Assembly: GCF_001270495.1 (NCBI RefSeq)
Contig: NZ_LGUR01000002.1
Span: 2,633-66,632 of the forward strand
From: Streptomyces viridochromogenes
Lineage (GTDB): Bacteria; Actinomycetota; Actinomycetes; Streptomycetales; Streptomycetaceae
Direction: 5' to 3'
Length of the DNA stretch: 64,000 nucleotides
Shown here in pieces: positions 45,731 through 54,926 of this stretch; within the stretch, counting starts at the first letter, position 1, and each line of letters begins with the position of its first letter. Below the pieces are notes generated by a model that saw only the letters and a program-made list of their open reading frames with translations, made no database searches and was not told where the DNA came from. The translations under genes and the position numbers were made by a program.

Positions 45731-46303
45731 TCAGGTCTTCGCGCGGCGTCCGCTGCGGCGGGGTGCGGGCGCGGCGCCGTCGAGCAGAGCGGCCCGGCGC
45801 TCCTCGCCCTCTTCCTCGACCTGCCGCACGACCCTGCGCAACCCGTCCGCGACGCCCCGGCACTCCTCGTCGCTGAGCCGGCCCGCGACGAATGCCTCCT
45901 CCTCGTTGAAGGCCGGGAACAGCCGCCGCATCAGCTCCTCGCCCTCTTCGGTCAGGCTGAGCAGCACCAGCCTGCCGTCGGACGGATGGCCTGCCCGCCG
46001 CAGCAGCCCCCGTCGCTCCAGCGTCCGCGAGACCCCGGTGAGCGTGCCCTTGGAGATCCCGGCCTCCTCCGCGACATGCCGGGTCTCCGACTCGCCCCAC
46101 ACCCAGACCACCCAGAGCACGACGAACGCCGTCCAGGTCAGGTCCGCCCCGCGCAGCACGGAGTTCTCCAGATGCTGCCGGACCGCCGAGGCGGCGCGGT
46201 AGATGTTGGAGACGACGGCCATCTGCTCCCGGCGCAGCGGGATGCCACCGAGCTTGGCCTCGGCCAGTTTCTCGGCTTCGGCGATGGATCGCTGGCCCGG
46301 CAT
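45731..46303 (-). CDS. MarR-family regulator
   Basis: I chose ATG 46303, with GGAG 8 bases upstream; the product is 190 residues. The winged HTH is at about residues 75-135 (ARHVAEEAGISKG-like helix, TLTGVSRTLERRGLLRRAGH, then the wing PSDGRLVLLSLTEEG). The C-terminus is basic (RRSGRRAKT). A copy of the island palindrome lies 42 bp upstream, so it is the best candidate for the common regulator, probably autoregulated. Confidence 0.88.
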   Translation of the reverse strand: MPGQRSIAEAEKLAEAKLGGIPLRREQMAVVSNIYRAASAVRQHLENSVLRGADLTWTAFVVLWVVWVWGESETRHVAEEAGISKGTLTGVSRTLERRGLLRRAGHPSDGRLVLLSLTEEGEELMRRLFPAFNEEEAFVAGRLSDEECRGVADGLRRVVRQVEEEGEERRAALLDGAAPAPRRSGRRAKT

Positions 46304-46344
46304 GGGCACACTCCTTCGGCCACGGGGGCGTGGATCGCGGATGT

Positions 46345-46360
46345 TGTTCGGACTCAAATT
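46345..46360. promoter_or_regulatory. Operator site E
   Basis: TGTTCGGACTCAAATT, the weakest of the six copies, lies 42 bp before marR. Confidence 0.5.
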
Positions 46361-46415
46361 GTACGAAAGGGCAGACCGGCCAGGCGTCCGCTGCCCGAGT
46401 CCGCCACCCGCGCCG

Positions 46416-47366
46416 TCAAGCAGTGAGCGCTGCCACGCGGCGCATCACCTCATGGCAGAACGCGCCGATCGCGTCAGGGTCGTCGATGAACTGGTTCGGC
46501 TTGACGCAGAACGTGGTGAAGCCCTGCTCCAGCTGCTCCGGGATACCCGCGAGCGCAGCGCCGAGGTCCGCCGTGGAGTGGTCGTCGGGGAAGGCGGCCT
46601 GGGTACCGCCGATCATCTCCAGCTCGGCGATGTCCCGTCCGGCCGCGGCCAGGGCGTCCTTGAGCACCTGCATGTCCTGCGCTGTCGGCCGGCCCAGCGG
46701 GTGAAAGCCGTGGCCGTGCCGCACGAGCCTACGCAGCACGGGGCCGTGCAGGCGCTGACCGCCGAACCACAGCCTCGGACCCTCGGGACGGAACGCCTTG
46801 GGCTCGAAGTAGACGTCGCGGAACGGGTAGTACTCGCCGTCGTGCGAGATCGGGGACGGGCCCCATGCCTTCGCCCAGACCTCCAGGTGCTCGTCGAGCA
46901 GTCGCCCCCGCCTCCCGAATGGCACTCCCAGGGCGTCGTACTCGTCCTTGCTCCAGCTGACCGTGGGCTGCACCAGCAACCGCCCCTCGCTGATCAGGTC
47001 CAGGGTGCCCAACTCCCGCGCCATGAGCAGCGGATGGCGCAGGGGTGCCAGTACCGCAGCGGCGGCCAGGCGCAGGCGCTCGGTGACGGAGGCGATCGCC
47101 GCGAGCAGCAGCAGCGAGTTGGGCCAGGGGGTGTACGGGTCCTGGTTGCCCGGAAGGGCGTAGTCGCGGGGGTTGCCCATGATGCCGTCGGCGGCCGCGT
47201 CCGGACCCAGCACGATGTGTTCGCTGACCATGACGGAGTCGAATCCGGCGTCCTCGGCCTCGCGGGCCCACCGCACGGCGGCGGGCAGGTCGGCCCGGCC
47301 GCCGGTGAGGGTCCAGTTCTCGCTGAGGACGAGCAGCATGCGGGGTGTGTGGGTCAAGAGGGGCAT
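46416..47366 (-). CDS. LLM-class F420/FMN-dependent oxidoreductase
   Basis: I placed the start at ATG 47366; ATG 47339 is an alternative. The product is 316 residues. It has ARWAREAEDAGFDSVMVSEH-like helix and strand order, SEHIVLG, LRLAAAAVLAPLRHPLLMAR, and GRLLVQPTVSWSKDEYDALG, the luciferase-like monooxygenase blocks. Members use F420 or reduced FMN to oxidise or reduce small molecules. It is the last gene of the ABC-amidohydrolase run. A 20-bp direct repeat (GGGCATCCTTCGCTC twice, 47361 and 47381) covers the start region. Confidence 0.83.
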   Translation of the reverse strand: MPLLTHTPRMLLVLSENWTLTGGRADLPAAVRWAREAEDAGFDSVMVSEHIVLGPDAAADGIMGNPRDYALPGNQDPYTPWPNSLLLLAAIASVTERLRLAAAAVLAPLRHPLLMARELGTLDLISEGRLLVQPTVSWSKDEYDALGVPFGRRGRLLDEHLEVWAKAWGPSPISHDGEYYPFRDVYFEPKAFRPEGPRLWFGGQRLHGPVLRRLVRHGHGFHPLGRPTAQDMQVLKDALAAAGRDIAELEMIGGTQAAFPDDHSTADLGAALAGIPEQLEQGFTTFCVKPNQFIDDPDAIGAFCHEVMRRVAALTA

Positions 47367-47416
47367 CCTTCGCTCACGGTGGGCATCCTTCGCTCGTGGC
47401 CGCACCGGCCACGTAC

Positions 47417-49114
47417 TCAACGCTCGTGGACGACGCGTCCGTCGAACACCGTCAGATCCACCTGGGCGTCCGTGATCGCGTGCGGGTCCAGGTCCAGCAG
47501 CGGGCGGTCCAGCACGCACAGGTCCGCAACCTTGCCGACCTCGACGGTCCCCTTCCAGTCCTCGGCGAAGTCCTGACGGGCCGGATTGACCGTGTAGGCG
47601 CGCAGGGCCTCGGCGAGCGGCACGCACTGTTCGGGCCCGCTCGGCCGGCCGCTGGCCTTCGACTCACGCAGCATCATCGCGGCCACCCCCTGCCGCCAGT
47701 CGGGCTCGGTGATCGGCGCGTCGGAGCTGGCGCAGACCGTGACCCCGGCCTCGACAGCGGACCGTACGGGCCACTGGTAGGCGGAACGCTCGGTGCCGAC
47801 CACCTCGTCCATCAGGTCGGAGATGGTCCACTTGATGGCCGGGTTCATGTTGACGCCGTAGCCGTGCGAGGCCAGCTTGGCGAGGCTGTCCGCGCCGACG
47901 AAGTCGCCATGGATGACGTAGTGCCGGGCATCCGGGCGCGGCACGGCCGCGTTCGCCGCGAGGAAGGCGTCGACCACCGTGTCGATGGCCAGGTCACCGG
48001 TGACGTGCACGCCGAGCTGGAAGCCCGCCTCGTGGGCGACACGGATCATCTCGAACAGTTCGTCGACCTGCAGCGCGGGGCTCTCGCCGTGCACGCACAG
48101 CGCGCCGTGGCCGCCGTCGGCGTACGGTTCGCGCATCCAGGCCGTCCGGTTGGGCGGCACCCCGTCGGCGAAGATCTTCACGCCGATGGCGTTCAGGAGG
48201 CGGGGGTCGGCGCTCGTCGGACGGCGCAGCTCGGCCAGGCCCTTGCGCACATCGTCGGCCGAGCCGCCCATCGGCGCGGGCAGGAGGAGGACGCTGACCC
48301 GGGCCTGGAGGTCGCCGCTCGCGGCGAGGTCGGCGTAGGCGGTCCAGTTGTCGGTACTCAGCCCGCCGAAGAAGGACGTGGCGCCTCCCGGGCCGAGACC
48401 GGGCTCGGTGTAGCTGGTGATGCCGCGGGAGTGGAGTTCGCGTACCACGCCCTGGATGGCCTGACGGCGTTGCGCGACGGTCGGCGAGGGCAGGTCCGCC
48501 TGGACGAGTTCCTGGGCCGCCTCCCGCAGGATGCCCGTGGGTTCCCCGCCGGGGTCGGTGTCGATGACGCCGCCGGCTGGTGGCGCGCTGGCCGGGCCGA
48601 TGCCGCAGCGGCGCAGCGCGGCGCTGTTGACCCAGACGAGGTGGGAGGAGAAGTGGGTCAGACAGACCGGGTTGTCCGGCGCCACCGCGTCCAGGTCGAG
48701 GCGGTGCGGGAAGCGCCGGGGGTCGGCCAGGCACTCCGCCAGATAGCCGGCGTCCCAGCCCAGCCCGACGATCCACTCGCCGGGCCGGGCCGCGCTGACC
48801 GCCCGCTCCACGGTGGCGGCGATGTCGGCGATCGAGCCGACCGTCGGATGGCCGACGTCCAGAGCGAACGGCGGCTTGGTCATGCCGTACGCCGCCCCGT
48901 GCAGATGGGAGTCGTTGATGCCCGGCAGGACGCTCCGGCCGGCGAGTTCGACGACCCGGGTGCCCGGTCCGGCCAGGGCGCGCATCTCGCGGTCGCTGCC
49001 GACCGCGACGATGTCCCGGCCGTGCACGGCCACGCCCTCAGCCACGGTGAAGTCACCGTCGACGGTCAGGACCTGTCCGCCGGTCAGGATGAGGGAGGGT
49101 GCGCTGTCGTTCAT
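47417..49114 (-). CDS. YtcJ-like amidohydrolase
   Basis: The product is 565 residues from ATG 49114, after AGAGAGGA. Metal ligands are visible in LPGINDSHLHGAAYG (HxH), FQLGVHVTGDLAID, DARHYVIHGDF and CASSDAPITEPDW (Asp). The family includes N-substituted formamide deformylase and other exo-amidases. It lies 23 bp after the permease gene of the importer, so it probably hydrolyses an imported amide to an amine and an acid, which could feed the amine route. Confidence 0.87.
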   Translation of the reverse strand: MNDSAPSLILTGGQVLTVDGDFTVAEGVAVHGRDIVAVGSDREMRALAGPGTRVVELAGRSVLPGINDSHLHGAAYGMTKPPFALDVGHPTVGSIADIAATVERAVSAARPGEWIVGLGWDAGYLAECLADPRRFPHRLDLDAVAPDNPVCLTHFSSHLVWVNSAALRRCGIGPASAPPAGGVIDTDPGGEPTGILREAAQELVQADLPSPTVAQRRQAIQGVVRELHSRGITSYTEPGLGPGGATSFFGGLSTDNWTAYADLAASGDLQARVSVLLLPAPMGGSADDVRKGLAELRRPTSADPRLLNAIGVKIFADGVPPNRTAWMREPYADGGHGALCVHGESPALQVDELFEMIRVAHEAGFQLGVHVTGDLAIDTVVDAFLAANAAVPRPDARHYVIHGDFVGADSLAKLASHGYGVNMNPAIKWTISDLMDEVVGTERSAYQWPVRSAVEAGVTVCASSDAPITEPDWRQGVAAMMLRESKASGRPSGPEQCVPLAEALRAYTVNPARQDFAEDWKGTVEVGKVADLCVLDRPLLDLDPHAITDAQVDLTVFDGRVVHER

Positions 49115-49137
49115 GTGGGTCCTCTCTGAGTGGGGGG

Positions 49138-50136
49138 TCATCGCGTCAGCCGCGGGCCGAAGTAGGCGAGTGCCGCGCCCGCCACCAGGGCGGTGCCCTG
49201 GGCCATCTGCTGCCAGAACGTCGGCACGCTCAGCAGGGTCAGCCCGTTCTGGAGACAGCCCAGGAAGAGCACGCCGAGCAGCACCCCGAGGATCGAACCG
49301 GAGCCGCCGGTGAGTGCGACCCCGCCCAGGAGTACGGCGGTGAGCACGGTCAGTTCGAATCCGGCCCCCGAGGTTCCGGCGACCACGCTGTCCAGCACCG
49401 ACGCCTTGATCGCCCCGGCCAGCGCCGCCGCGACGCCCGTGACGACGAACAGCGCGAACGGTGTCCGGCGGATGTGGATGCCGGAGAGGTAGGCGGCCTC
49501 CCGGTTGACGCCGATGGCGAAGACGTGCCGCCCGGACGGGGTCAGCGCCAGGAACAGCGCGCCCGCCACGAGAACGAGCGCGGCGATGACGACCGGTGCG
49601 TCGATCCCGGCGATCCGCGATCCGCCGAGCCAGGCGAATCCGGACCCGAAGCTGCTCAGCGGCAGCGGGAAGAGCTGTTGAGCCACTCCGCGCACCGCCG
49701 TCAGCATGCCCAGGGTCACGATGAAGGCGGACAGCCCGAGGTAGCAGCACAGGATGCCGTTCACGGCGCCCACCGTCGCGCCCACGGCCAGCGCGCCCAG
49801 TACGGCGACGGCGGGCGACTGGTGTTGCTGCCCGGCGAGCCAGCCGGCCACCAGTCCGCCCAACGCCAGGGTGGAGCCGACCGAGAGGTCGAGGTATCCG
49901 CTGATGACGAGCAGGGCGAGCGGTACGGCCACGATGGCCAGGGTGGCCGCGTCGGTGGCGATCCCGCGCAGGTTGCCGGGGTCGAGGAAACTGCCTGTGG
50001 CCAACTGGAAGACCAGCACCATGAGGGCGAGGACGACGAACAGCGGGTGCCGTCGCAGGGTGCTCAGTCCGCCTCGGGCCAAGGCGCGGGGGCTCGGTGT
50101 CGGGCGGCGGGCGGGGGCGGTGGTCGCGGTGGTCAT
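49138..50136 (-). CDS. ABC transporter permease, RbsC-like
   Basis: The product is 332 residues with about 8-10 membrane helices (PLFVVLALMVLVFQLATGSF, LALLVISGYLDLSVGSTLAL, GLSAFIVTLGMLTAVRGVAQ). The GYLDLSVGS and GVNREAAYLSGI segments are typical of ribose/autoinducer-type permeases. It overlaps the ATPase gene by four bases. A single permease gene suggests a homodimer. Confidence 0.9.
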   Translation of the reverse strand: MTTATTAPARRPTPSPRALARGGLSTLRRHPLFVVLALMVLVFQLATGSFLDPGNLRGIATDAATLAIVAVPLALLVISGYLDLSVGSTLALGGLVAGWLAGQQHQSPAVAVLGALAVGATVGAVNGILCCYLGLSAFIVTLGMLTAVRGVAQQLFPLPLSSFGSGFAWLGGSRIAGIDAPVVIAALVLVAGALFLALTPSGRHVFAIGVNREAAYLSGIHIRRTPFALFVVTGVAAALAGAIKASVLDSVVAGTSGAGFELTVLTAVLLGGVALTGGSGSILGVLLGVLFLGCLQNGLTLLSVPTFWQQMAQGTALVAGAALAYFGPRLTR

Positions 50137-51704
50137 GCCGCTCCTTCCGAGTACATGGTGGTGGTCCCGTAGGCCTCGTGGACGGCCGACAGCAGGGCGG
50201 CTTCGGTGAGTTGGGCGCCGCTCAGTTCGCCGGTGATCCTGCCCTGGGAGACGATCAGGCAGCGGTGGGCGAGCGCGACGACCTCCTCCGGGTCACTGGA
50301 GGCGAACAGCACGGCCGTTCCCCGCTGGGAGGCGAGTGAGGAGACGACCTCGTAGATCTCCTGCCGGGCGCCCACGTCGACACCCTGGGTGGGCTCGTCG
50401 AGGAGCAGGACGTCGACACGGCGAGCCTCGTTGATCCACCGGCCCAGGACGAGTTTTTGCTGGTTGCCGCCGGAGAAGGCGGCCGCCGACAGCCGCGGCC
50501 GGGCGGGCCGCAGCCCGACCGCCCGGGACAGCGTGTCGAAGACCCGCCGCTCGGCGAACAGCGCCCGCACCCCCCGCCGGGCGAGCGGACGGATCGTCGG
50601 CAGCAGCGCGTTGTCCTGAGCGCTCAGTAGGGGGAACAGGCCTTGTCGGCGCCGGTCCGCCGGGACGAGAGCGATCCCCGCGGCCAGCGCGTCGGAGGGC
50701 CGGGCCGCCGTGACGGCCCGCTCCCCCACCCGCACCGTTCCGCCCGAGGCACGGCGCCTGCCGAAGAGGGTCTCCAGGATGCGTGTGCGACCCGAGCCGA
50801 TCAGTCCGTACAGTCCGACGATCTCCCCCTCGGCGACCTCGATCTCCACCGGACCGAACCCGGGGCCGCGGAACCCGTGCACCGTGAGACGAGGGGCCCG
50901 CGGGACGGCGTCCGCGGAGGCGGAGGCGGCGGTCTGCTCGGTCGCGGAGGCGCCCGCCGGCAGGCCGTGCGGCAGGGGTTCCGGTCGGCCGACGATGGCC
51001 TCGACCAACTCCCGTCGCGTGTGCCCCGCGACTCTCGAGTGGTGGGCGACCCGGCCGTCGCGCAGCACCGTCACCGCGTCCGCCAGCCGCTCCACCTCGG
51101 CCAGCAGATGGGTGACGTACACGATGGCCAGTCCCTGGGTGCGCAGGTCCTCGACGCGTTCGGCCAGGGCGTCACTCTCGGCCCCGGACAGAGCGGCGGT
51201 GGGTTCGTCCAGGACCAGGACCGAGGCGCTACGGCTGAGAGCCTTGGCGATTTCCACCAACTGCCGCTGCCCCATGGGAAGTTCACCCACCCGGTCACGC
51301 GGCGAGCAGCTCGCCGCGACCCGCTCCAGCAGGCCGGCCGCCAGTTCCTCCTGGGCGCGGCGGTGCACGGTTGCGTACCGGGTCCACTCCTGGCCGAGGA
51401 AGATGTTCTCGGCCACCGTCAGGGAGTCGACGACGCTGAGCGTCTGGAAGATGATCGCCACGCCCGCGGCGATCGACTCGCGCGGACTGAGGCGGGTGTG
51501 GGACCTACCGCCCACCTCGATCGTGCCCGCGTCCGGCGGAAAGGCGCCGCCGAGGCACTTGATCAGGGTGGACTTGCCGGCGCCGTTGTGGCCGAGGAGC
51601 GCGTGCACCTGCCCCGCCGGGACGGTGAGATCCACGCCGTCCAGGGCCCTGACGCCGCCGAAGGACTTGGCCAGCCCGCGTATACGGAGATTCGGATCCG
51701 TCAT
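50133..51704 (-). CDS. ABC transporter ATPase, RbsA-like double domain
   Basis: The product is 523 residues. The first half has Walker A LLGHNGAGKSTLIK, the signature LPMGQRQLVEIAKAL and Walker B VLVLDEPTAALS. The second half has the degenerate Walker A GLIGSGRTRILE and SGGNQQKLVLGRW with LLLDEPTQGVDVG. This asymmetry is usual for sugar-type importers. It powers uptake with the adjacent permease and binding protein. Confidence 0.92.
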   Translation of the reverse strand: MTDPNLRIRGLAKSFGGVRALDGVDLTVPAGQVHALLGHNGAGKSTLIKCLGGAFPPDAGTIEVGGRSHTRLSPRESIAAGVAIIFQTLSVVDSLTVAENIFLGQEWTRYATVHRRAQEELAAGLLERVAASCSPRDRVGELPMGQRQLVEIAKALSRSASVLVLDEPTAALSGAESDALAERVEDLRTQGLAIVYVTHLLAEVERLADAVTVLRDGRVAHHSRVAGHTRRELVEAIVGRPEPLPHGLPAGASATEQTAASASADAVPRAPRLTVHGFRGPGFGPVEIEVAEGEIVGLYGLIGSGRTRILETLFGRRRASGGTVRVGERAVTAARPSDALAAGIALVPADRRRQGLFPLLSAQDNALLPTIRPLARRGVRALFAERRVFDTLSRAVGLRPARPRLSAAAFSGGNQQKLVLGRWINEARRVDVLLLDEPTQGVDVGARQEIYEVVSSLASQRGTAVLFASSDPEEVVALAHRCLIVSQGRITGELSGAQLTEAALLSAVHEAYGTTTMYSEGAA

Positions 51705-51713
51705 GACGGGCGC

Positions 51714-52748
51714 CTAGACGTTCTGCGCGAGCAGGTCGTCGATCCTCGCGGTGTCGCCGTGTCCGACGAGCGTGATCGGCACCTGGGCGCTGGGCTTCGC
51801 CTTCCCCGCGGCGACCGCGAGGGGCACCTCGACGACGGCGTTCGCGATGTCCTGCGGGGCCAGGGCGGCCGAGGCACGGTAGAAGGTGCCCTGCTTGATG
51901 GCGAGGAGGGAGGGGGCGGCTCCGTCCTGCCCGCCGACGAAGGTCTTCGCGTCGGTCGCCTTCCGGCCCGTCTGCTGCAGCGCCTTGAAACCGCCGTACG
52001 CGGCGGCGTCCGTGACGCCGAGGATGAGGTTGAGGTCGGGGTGCTTGGCGAGGACGGCACGGGACTTGGACAGTCCGGTGTCCGGGTCGATGGCCTGCTC
52101 CTGGGCGACCACGTCGACGCCGGGCGCGTGCTTGGTGAAGGCGTCGATCATGCCCTTGGTGCGCTCGCGGCCGAGCTGGATCGTGCTGTCGGTGAGGAAG
52201 GCGACCTTGCCCTTTCCGCCGAGCTCCTCGTTGGCCCACTTCGCGGCGGCCTCGCCGAGCAGCGTGCCGCCCTTGAGGAAGCTGAACTGGATGTCCGCGC
52301 TCTGGTGCTCCAGCGAGCCGCCGTACGTCACCCAGATCAGCCCCGCGTCCAACGCCCTCTTGGCGATCGCCTCGGTGGCCTCGAAGACCATCGGGAACGA
52401 CACGATGGCCGGGACCTTCTGCGTGACCCAGGTGGTGAGGTTGGTGGCCTGGGTGTCGGCGCTGCTCGCGTCGCTCGTGGTCAGCAGGGAGACGTCGCGC
52501 TGCTTTGCGGCGGCCGTGGAGAGCTTCACGAGCGTCGCGTAGAGCGGGAGCTGGGTGAAGGGATAGTCCAGGCCGATCTTCGTGAGGGTTCGCGACGTGT
52601 CCGGCTCGCCCGCAGCCTCAGCCGTGCTCACGCCGTCGCCCGGTGCGGAGCAGCCCGCCGCGGCCAGCGCGGTGGTGGTGGCGGCGCCTGCGGAGAGAGC
52701 CAGGAACTGCCGGCGTGAGACCGAGGACGAGTAGGGCGATCTGGTCAT
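51714..52748 (-). CDS. ABC substrate-binding lipoprotein, RbsB-like
   Basis: The product is 344 residues from ATG 52748, after AGGGAGAGC. The signal has SRRQFLAL (twin-arginine) and the lipobox LAAAGC, so it is a Tat-exported lipoprotein. The body has the type I periplasmic-binding pattern (IGLDYPFTQLPLYATLVKLS, PAIVSFPMVFEATEAIAKRA, NLILGVTDAAAYGGFKALQQ). The ligand is unknown; the adjacent amidohydrolase suggests an amide or amine rather than ribose. First gene of a five-gene operon. Confidence 0.88.
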   Translation of the reverse strand: MTRSPYSSSVSRRQFLALSAGAATTTALAAAGCSAPGDGVSTAEAAGEPDTSRTLTKIGLDYPFTQLPLYATLVKLSTAAAKQRDVSLLTTSDASSADTQATNLTTWVTQKVPAIVSFPMVFEATEAIAKRALDAGLIWVTYGGSLEHQSADIQFSFLKGGTLLGEAAAKWANEELGGKGKVAFLTDSTIQLGRERTKGMIDAFTKHAPGVDVVAQEQAIDPDTGLSKSRAVLAKHPDLNLILGVTDAAAYGGFKALQQTGRKATDAKTFVGGQDGAAPSLLAIKQGTFYRASAALAPQDIANAVVEVPLAVAAGKAKPSAQVPITLVGHGDTARIDDLLAQNV

Positions 52749-52939
52749 GGCGGGGCTCTCCCTAGGGATGCGGCCCGATACGGCTGCGTCGGGCATCCGG
52801 CTGTGCCGAACAGGAAAGACCCGGGCGTCCCGCACCACCATCCGTAGAAATACCGACTGTCCGAGAGTCCCGGCCGCGACCCGGCGGGAGCCGATCACCA
52901 AGCGGCGAGTGCCTTGTCCGGCCCGCCCGAATCCCATAT

Positions 52940-52955
52940 CGTTAGGGGCCAAACG
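52940..52955. promoter_or_regulatory. Operator site F
   Basis: CGTTAGGGGCCAAACG lies 32 bp before the LuxR-type gene and 190 bp before the binding-protein gene on the other strand. Confidence 0.62.
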
Positions 52956-52987
52956 ACATCCGTGGTCGTGGGTTTCCGGAGGCCCGT

Positions 52988-54094
52988 ATGGTCAGCCACC
53001 ACCAGCTCGCGGCAGCGACCCGTATCGGCATGCTCACCCGCGAACGCGACACCGCTTCCGCCTGCACCCAGGCGCTCCACGAACTCGGCCGCGCCCTGCC
53101 CCTCGACGCGGCCACCCTGCTCACCATCGATCCGATCACCGGAGCCCACCTGCAGGTCGCGGGCATCGGCTACACCGCGATGACGTCCGAGTCGCTGGCC
53201 GCCGAGTTCGTCTCGACCCCCTGGTACGCCAACGTCGTACGGCAGACGCTTCCGCCGTCCATCACCGAGGACGCCGAGGACGCGGCGTCCGTCGGGCAGC
53301 GCTTCCGCAACGGCTGGTTCTACGCCGAGCGCGTCCGGCCGGCCGGGTTCCGTGACGCGTTGACCGGCGCCCTGCGCCACCACGGCCGTCTGGTCGGCCT
53401 GATCACCCTGTCCATCGAGGGATCGGGCACGTACGACACGGAGGCGCGCTGCCTGCTCGCCTCGGTCCTGCCTGCGCTGGGCGCCCTGGCCGACCCGACG
53501 GCCCACATCGGTGACCCGCACGACCTTCCGGCGGACGCGGGAGCGAACCTCGTCACGGCCGAGGGCGTCATCGACCTCCCGGGCCGAAACCCTGCCGAAG
53601 TCGTGGGCGACGACGCATTCGGACATCTGGTGGAGGCGTTCGCCGGCTCGGGTGGCCTGCGGTTGCGGGTCCTGTGGCCGGTCGGCCAGAGCTGGAACCG
53701 TGTGGTGCTGCGCCGGTGCACGGCTGGATCGCCCATCGCACGAAGGGCGGTCCTGGTGTCCGAGGAGCCCACGCGACTGCCGTACGGCCTGAGTCCCCGC
53801 GAGCTGGAAGTGCTCACCCGGGCCGCCAGGGGCCAGACCAACCAGGCCATCGCCCAGGCGCTGTTCCTGTCCCCGCGGACGGTGCACAGCCATATCGAGC
53901 ACGTGCTCCGCAAGACCGGCTGCGCCTCACGCGCAGAGGCCACGGCCCTCGCCGTACGCGACGGTGTGCTGAGGCCCAGCCCCGAAGACATCGAACACTT
54001 CGTCGAACGCATGCCCGTCACTCGAGAAGGCGGAGGGCAGGCACCAGCCGTCGGCACGCATCTCGCCGTCGACACCGGCGCACCGGCAAGGTGA
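52988..54094 (+). CDS. GAF-like/LuxR-type regulator
   Basis: The product is 368 residues from ATG 52988, with GGAGG 6 bases upstream. Residues 15-190 look like a GAF-type sensory part (LHELGRALPLDAATLLTIDP, GALRHHGRLVGLITLSIEG). Residues 270-330 form the LuxR HTH (LSPRELEVLTRAARGQTNQA, LSPRTVHSHIEHVLRKTG). It is divergent from the importer operon and likely activates it in response to a small molecule. It differs from response regulators in lacking a receiver domain. Confidence 0.85.
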   Translation: MVSHHQLAAATRIGMLTRERDTASACTQALHELGRALPLDAATLLTIDPITGAHLQVAGIGYTAMTSESLAAEFVSTPWYANVVRQTLPPSITEDAEDAASVGQRFRNGWFYAERVRPAGFRDALTGALRHHGRLVGLITLSIEGSGTYDTEARCLLASVLPALGALADPTAHIGDPHDLPADAGANLVTAEGVIDLPGRNPAEVVGDDAFGHLVEAFAGSGGLRLRVLWPVGQSWNRVVLRRCTAGSPIARRAVLVSEEPTRLPYGLSPRELEVLTRAARGQTNQAIAQALFLSPRTVHSHIEHVLRKTGCASRAEATALAVRDGVLRPSPEDIEHFVERMPVTREGGGQAPAVGTHLAVDTGAPAR

Positions 54095-54240
54095 TCGACG
54101 ACGACGGACTCGATCGCCTCAAGGACTTCGACGCCATCTGCTTCGGCGCCGTCGGCCGCCCACCGTCCCCGACCACATCAGCCTGTGGGGCCCGCGCCTG
54201 AAGATCTGCCAGAACTTCGGCCAGTGGGCCAACCTCCGCT
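54091..54240 (+). pseudogene. Tartrate/isopropylmalate dehydrogenase fragment
   Basis: The sequence reads DDDGLDRLKDFDAICFGAVG, and after a one-base shift near 54160, VPDHISLWGPRLKICQNFGQ. This is the FDAI..GAVG and LWG..L blocks of the tartrate/isopropylmalate dehydrogenase family. The rest of the gene is absent. Confidence 0.65.
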
Positions 54241-54365
54241 CACAAGGCGCCCGTGGTGCACCGCTGACTGCTGGAACACCCGCGCTTCCACCTGCACTTC
54301 ACCCCGACCTGTGCATCGTGGGTCAACCAGGTCGAGCGGTGGTTCGCCGAACTGGAACGGCGCCA
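54239..54365 (+). pseudogene. IS630-family transposase fragment (C-terminal part)
   Basis: HKAPVVHR, a TGA in place of the usual Trp, then LLEHPRFHLHFTPTCASWVN and QVERWFAELERRQ, the conserved third catalytic block with the Glu of IS630 transposases. It is joined head to head to the next piece. Confidence 0.75.
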
Positions 54366-54446
54366 GGTTGTCGCAGATCACGTGGACCGCCAGGCCGGGA
54401 TCGGTCTGGCGGTCGACCTCGTCGAGGAAGTCGCGGAAGTCCACCG
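54366..54446 (-). pseudogene. IS630-family transposase fragment (middle part, inverted)
   Basis: On the minus strand this reads DFRDFLDEVDRQTDPGLAVH followed by VICDNLA, the second catalytic block (Asp-Asn). In an intact IS630 gene it lies directly before HKAPVVHR in the same direction; here it is inverted. Confidence 0.7.
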
Positions 54447-54479
54447 CCCGGTGGGGCAGCCCGGGAAGAACCCCTAGAT

Positions 54480-54780
54480 GTGATCCATGAGGCGATCATC
54501 CTGTTCTCCCGCAACGCCAGGGTTCTGGCGAACAACATGTACGACGAGCTTTCCTTCGTCGCGTACACGATGCTGTCCGTGGCCCATCCGTCGCGGCCGC
54601 GGACCAAGTTGCTGGAACTCACCGACACCGGCCGCGCCTGCCTCGCCCGCGTGCGGCAGCACCAACGCAAGGGGCTGCAGGAGCGGCTCGGCCGGTGGCC
54701 GGACGAAGACGTCGAGACGTTCAGCCGCCTGCTGTGGCGGTTCGTCACGGAACTCGACCGACGTGCGGGACCTGCCCGGG
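54480..54780 (+). pseudogene. MarR-family regulator lacking its HTH
   Basis: The frame opens VIHEAIILFSRNARVLANNM, continues DELSFVAYTMLS, then jumps to RTKLLELTDTGRACLARVRQ and VETFSRLLWRFVTELDRR. The first part is the dimerisation helix and the last is the end of the wing and C-terminal helices. The DNA-recognition helices of about 45 residues are missing between them. The frame runs on into the MaoC-like piece. Confidence 0.65.
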
Positions 54781-54926
54781 ACACCGCTCGCGGTGCCGGC
54801 GAAGACGAGCACTCAGCAGTGACCACAGAGATGACGGACGGAGACCCGTATGCGACTCGGCACGCACATCCACCGGTTCGTCCCGGTCAGAGGTCCGGCA
54901 GGGACTGCACCGGCGCCGGAGCGGCG

